Source of the DNA: CAIWHR01 sp963809965
GTDB lineage: Bacteria; Pseudomonadota; Gammaproteobacteria; Burkholderiales; Casimicrobiaceae
Assembly (NCBI GenBank): GCA_963809965.1
Contig: CAWELU010000049.1
Location: 1 to 64,000, forward strand
DNA length: 64,000 nt
Direction: 5' to 3'
Shown in pieces: positions 60,677 to 64,000 of the stretch. The translations under genes were made by a program, and so were the position numbers. Position 1 is the stretch's first letter; the number at the start of each line of letters is the position of its first letter. The notes beneath the pieces were generated by a model, which was not told the DNA's origin, did not search any database, and saw nothing but the letters and a program-made list of their open reading frames with translations.

Positions 60677-61733
60677 ATGGCCATGCTCGAGATCACCACG
60701 ACCCGCCACAATCCTCTGGTCGACCCGCATCTCGCCGTCTGGAGCTGGGAGATCCCGGTCTACCTGTTCCTGGGCGGCATCGTCGCCGGGATGATGGTGC
60801 TCGGCCGGCGTCAACCTGCTCCGCCTCGCGCGCGGCGACGATCCGAAGACGCTTCTTCTCGGTGCAGACGCCGATCTTCGCGATCGCGCTGCTGTCGCTC
60901 GGCATGGGCGCGCTGTTCCTCGACCTCGCGCACAAGCTCTACGTGTGGCGCGTCTACGTCGCGTTCGAGCCGACTTCGCCGATGTCCTGGGGCTCGTGGG
61001 TGCTGCTCCTCGTCTACCCGGTCCTGATCGCGTCGGCGCTGCTGCGCCTGCCGCGACTCGTGGCCGTGGCTCGCGCGGACGATGCCCGTTGTGGCGAGGG
61101 CGTCCGACTGGCTGCTGGCGCGGCCCGCGATGATCCGTACGCTCGGCTGGGCGAATGTCGCACTCGGCGTTGCGCTCGGCATCTACACCGGCATTCTGCT
61201 CAACACCATGGTCGCGCGGCCGCTGTGGAACAGCGCGATCCTCGGCCCGTTGTTCCTCGTGTCGGGGTTGTCCGCCGGCGCCGCGCTCGTTCACCTCGCC
61301 ACGACCCTGTTGCCAGGGCGGCCGGCGCCGCAGGGCCTTGTCGCCGGCGCGCTCGCCGCCCTCTGGCAGCCGATCGGGCAGGAAGCGCCGCCGCGGCACA
61401 CCGCGAACGAGCTGACGCGCGCCGATCTCGCGTTTCTCGCGATCGAGCTGGTGCTGATCGGGCTGCTGCTCGCCAATCTCTACACGTCGACCGCCTCGCA
61501 TTCCGCCGCCGCCTCGCTGATCGCGAGCGGGCCCTACGCGCTCGCCTTCTGGGGCGTCGTCGTCGGCGCTCGGCATCATCGTCCCGCTGGCGCTGCAGGG
61601 ACTCGAGCTCGGGCACCGCATTCCACACACCGTCCTGCCCGCGCTGCTGGTGCTCGTCGGCGGCTTCACCCTGCGCTGGGTGATGGTCCGCGCCGGCCAG
61701 CTCTCGCACATCGTGCAGGCGAGCACGAACTGA
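60677..61733 (+). CDS. NrfD/PsrC-type membrane subunit (several +1 frameshifts)
   Basis: About 350 residues with eight or nine membrane helices, the quinone-interacting anchor of the complex. It begins MAMLEITTTRHNPLVDPHLA and continues WSWEIPVYLFLGGIVAGMMV, as in PsrC/NrfD proteins. Further conserved helices read ALLSLGMGALFLDLAHKLYV and LGIYTGILLNTMVARPLWNS. Breaks occur near 60812, 60853, 61080 and 61570. At the first two, dropping one G after a C restores the frame. It should exchange electrons with quinone on the periplasmic side. Confidence 0.87.
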
Positions 61734-61755
61734 TTTCTTACGTCCGAAGGAGACA

Positions 61756-63139
61756 ATGATGAGACGCACTACGATGCTGGCCATGGCGATTGCTGCGCTC
61801 GGCGTGGGCCCCGCGCTCGCGCAGGCGCCCGCGCCCGCCGCCAAGCCCACGATTCCCCAGATCTGCACGACCTGCCACAAGGCGCAGCCGAATGCCGTGC
61901 AGGGCATCTTCGAGAACGTGGCGTTCAAGAGCCAGGCGATCCAGCTCAAGATCGACGCGCACACCGAGATCGTGCGGTTCGATCCCAAGACGATCAAGGT
62001 CGTCGACGGTGGCGTCGTCAAGCCTGGCGAAGCGCTGCGCGACATCGCGAAGAACCGCGAAGCGCGCATCGACTACGTCGAGAAGGACGGTGCCAAGCTC
62101 GCGACGCAGATCTCCTTCAAGGGACCGATCAAGATCGCTCCGGAGAAGCTTTCCAACTACGCGGAAGTCGAGCGGCTGGTGGCGCTGGGCCCCGAGAAGG
62201 GCAACTACACGCTGATCGACTCGCGGCCGCTGCCGCGCCTGCAGGAAGGCACGATCCCGACCGCGATCAACCTGCCCTACCCGGCGTGGGACAAGTTCGT
62301 CGACCGGCTGCCGAAGGACAAGAACCGGTTCACGATCTTCTTCTGCCAGGGCGTGACCTGCATGATGAGCCCGAACTCGCTGCTGAAGGCCGAGGCGCTG
62401 GGCTACACCAACGTCAAGGTCTACCGCGAGGGTTATCCCGAGTGGCTCGAGCGGAACATCGGCGTGATCGCCGCGCCGCACCTGAAGGAAGCGTGGATCG
62501 ACAAGCAGATCCCGCACGTGCTGGTGGACGCGCGGCCGGCCTCCACCGCCGCCGAAGGCGCGATCCCCGGCGCAGTCTCGGTGCCGCCCTCGAAGGTGCG
62601 CGCCGCGGTTGCGGGCTTTCCCGATCCGAAGCTGAAGGCGCCGATCATGGTCTACGACGTCGACGGCGGCAACGCGGCGCTCGAAGTCGCGCGCGTGATC
62701 AAGGAAGCGGGCCAGCCGAACGTCACGGTCATCGGCGGCGGCTTCGACGCGTGGAAGAGCGCGAAGGGCCCCGTGGTGACGGGCACGCTGCCGACGCAAG
62801 GTGGCCTACGTGCCGAAGCCGCGTCCCGGCTCGATCCCCAACGACGAGTTCATCAAGCTCGCCAGCGCGACGCCCGCCGACGTGCTCATCCTCGACGTGC
62901 GCAACCCCGACGAAGCGAACGCCGGCATGATCAAGGGCGCGATGCTGATTCCGGACGAGGACCTGCTCGCGCGGATGGGCGAAGTGCCGAAGGACAAGCG
63001 GATCATCACCCACTGCTCGACCGGCATCCGCGCCGAGATGGCGTACCACAAGCTGAAGCAGGCGGGCTACAACGTAGGCTTCCTCTACGCCGCGCTCGAC
63101 GTCAAGAAGGACGGCACGTTCAAGGTGACCGCGAATTAG
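61756..63139 (+). CDS. Periplasmic haem-c and triple-rhodanese protein (one +1 frameshift)
   Basis: About 460 residues after repair. A signal peptide (residues 1-22) is followed by a haem-c attachment motif CTTCH (residues 37-41) and three rhodanese-like domains at about 145-235, 240-345 and 355-455. Domain 1 has Cys197 in FFCQGVTCMMS and domain 3 has a Cys in THCSTGIRAEMAYHK, so both could carry persulfide. Domain 2 has YDVDGGNAA where the Cys should be and is probably structural. The frame breaks near 62800 and is restored by removing one G after AC. It lies 22 bases after the NrfD gene, so it belongs to the molybdoenzyme operon and may shuttle sulfane sulfur for it. Confidence 0.85.
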
Positions 63140-63160
63140 CGGCGCGCGCCGGGAGGGGGG

Positions 63161-63184
63161 CCCTGCGCGCTGGATGCGCGCGGG
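63161..63184 (+). terminator. Strong hairpin after the rhodanese gene
   Basis: GCGCGC and GCGCGC, extended by CCC/GGG with a bulged T and G, form a very stable stem around TGGAT. There is no U-run, so termination may be Rho-assisted. The remaining bases up to cidA (about 180) hold no gene. Confidence 0.4.
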
Positions 63185-63365
63185 GTTAGGACGCCGCAAG
63201 GGAAGGAGGTGCCCCACTCGCTTCACGGGTGGGGATCGGATCCCGAAGGCGAAGGCCGGCGACGGCACGGCGTAGAGCGCGCAGGGGGGTCCGGCGATGA
63301 CCGCGAGGCCCGGCCCGGCCCTAAAATGCCAGGCTGCAACGCATTGCTCGCGGGGGTGAAATCGG

Positions 63366-63704
63366 ATGCTTTCCGGCCTGATCGAAATTCTCGTGTTCCA
63401 GGGGATCGGCGAACTCGTCTCGCGATTTCTGGTGACGCTCGTCCCGGGGCCCGTCATCGGACTCGTTCTGATGATCGCCTGGCTGCAGATTCGCAACGGG
63501 GTGCCGGCGTCGGTCGACCTCGTCGCGTCGACGCTCACCGGGCATCTCGGGCTGCTCTTCGTTCCTGCGGCGGTTGGCGTCGTGATGTTCTGGCCGCACC
63601 TCCGGTCGAATGCCGTCGCCGTGGTGTCCGCGCTCGCAGCGAGCGTCGTTCTGACGATCGCGGTTTCGGCGATCGTGCTGCGCATCCTTGCCCGGGAGCG
63701 CTGA
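63366..63704 (+). CDS. CidA/LrgA holin-like membrane protein
   Basis: This 112-residue protein has four membrane helices and the CidA/LrgA family pattern: FQGIGELVSRFLVTLVPGPV, IGLVLMIAWLQIRNGVPASV and GLLFVPAAVGVVMFW. Members act as holin-like partners of LrgB in murein hydrolase control or organic-acid transport. A GGGGGTGA ribosome site precedes ATG 63366. The lrgB-like gene starts one base after the stop. Confidence 0.9.
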   Translation: MLSGLIEILVFQGIGELVSRFLVTLVPGPVIGLVLMIAWLQIRNGVPASVDLVASTLTGHLGLLFVPAAVGVVMFWPHLRSNAVAVVSALAASVVLTIAVSAIVLRILARER

Positions 63705-63705
63705 C

Positions 63706-64000
63706 GTGGACCGCAAGCTGCCGGACATCCACGAGATCTGGGTCTATCTCGCCGGGAGCCCGTTGCTGGCGCTCATCCTCACGCTCGCCGCGTACCAGGT
63801 CGGCGTCATGATCTACGAACGACTCGGCCGCCACCCGCTCGCCAATCCCGTCGCCATTGCGGTCGTGATCGTCGCGGCGTCCATCACGGCGATCGACATG
63901 CCCTACGCCCGCTATTTCGAAGGGGCGCAGTTCGTCCATTTTCTGCTGGGCACGGCAACGGTCGCGCTCGCCGTGCCGATCCATCATGGCCTGAAAGAAT
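63706..64000 (+). CDS. CidB/LrgB membrane protein, cut by the window end
   Basis: The gene starts at GTG 63706 and codes for the first 98 residues of a LrgB-family protein (YLAGSPLLALILTLAAYQVG; QFVHFLLGTATVALAVPI), the membrane partner of CidA. The remainder is beyond the window. Tight coupling with the upstream gene fits the family's usual two-gene operon. Confidence 0.9.
   Translation, partial: MDRKLPDIHEIWVYLAGSPLLALILTLAAYQVGVMIYERLGRHPLANPVAIAVVIVAASITAIDMPYARYFEGAQFVHFLLGTATVALAVPIHHGLKE

Overview
The window is high-GC chromosomal DNA from a betaproteobacterium, probably Burkholderiales or a close relative. The signs are the conserved block plsY / tsaD / rpsU-yqeY-dnaG-rpoD, a sucCD pair with dihydrolipoyl-type TCA context, glycerol-phosphate uptake genes, and a sulfur-compound oxidation/reduction island typical of sulfur-metabolising Betaproteobacteria. 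No plasmid, prophage or CRISPR array is visible.

Layout. 1-1.9 kb: an IS4-type insertion sequence cut by the window edge, the stump of a HigB/RelE-like toxin gene it interrupts, the intact HTH antitoxin, and a scrap of a TerC-like gene. 1.9-4.5 kb: sucD, sucC and a DUF2889 gene on the minus strand. 4.6-12.6 kb: glycerol and glycerol-3-phosphate use (glpK, an MFS carrier, ugpQ, ugpBAEC). 12.6-17.6 kb: a secreted hypothetical protein and an RND efflux pump with its adaptor. 17.9-21.6 kb: DUF423, RidA, an acetylornithine-type aminotransferase and an MFS exporter. 21.7-31 kb: a peptide-type binding protein, glutathione peroxidase, a giant 5-oxoprolinase and a TRAP transporter. 31-40 kb: ogt, xerD, folB, plsY, tsaD and the rpsU-yqeY-dnaG-rpoD macromolecular-synthesis cluster. 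40.5-46.5 kb: two NDP-forming acyl-CoA synthetase relatives (one with the ATP-grasp part at the N-terminus beside a FlK-like thioesterase, one fused to a GNAT acetyltransferase). 46.8 kb: a tRNA with CAU anticodon. 47-48.5 kb: a DUF3014 protein and a small barrel protein. 48.6-63.1 kb: the sulfur island. 63.4 kb to the end: cidA/lrgA and the start of cidB/lrgB.

The sulfur island is the most interesting part. It has three transcription units: DUF2892 - HlyD adaptor - sulfide:quinone-reductase-like flavoprotein - RND permease; two YeeE/YedE half-transporters; and a Tat-exported polysulfide/thiosulfate reductase-type molybdoenzyme with its ferredoxin and NrfD membrane subunits, followed by a periplasmic protein joining a haem-c motif to three rhodanese domains. 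All three are preceded by an exact TGTGA-N6-TCACA palindrome, so they look like one regulon under a Crp/Fnr-family regulator. An RND pump beside a sulfide oxidase and sulfur importers suggests handling or export of sulfane sulfur; this is inference.

A second, technical observation affects every reader of this annotation. Many genes, including indispensable ones (sucC, tsaD, dnaG, rpoD), are broken by +1 frameshifts. In almost all of the roughly forty places I worked through by hand, the reading frame is restored by removing one G that follows a C. The errors cluster in five stretches. This is most likely a systematic sequence/assembly error, so I annotate these loci as genes spanning the frameshifts, not as pseudogenes.
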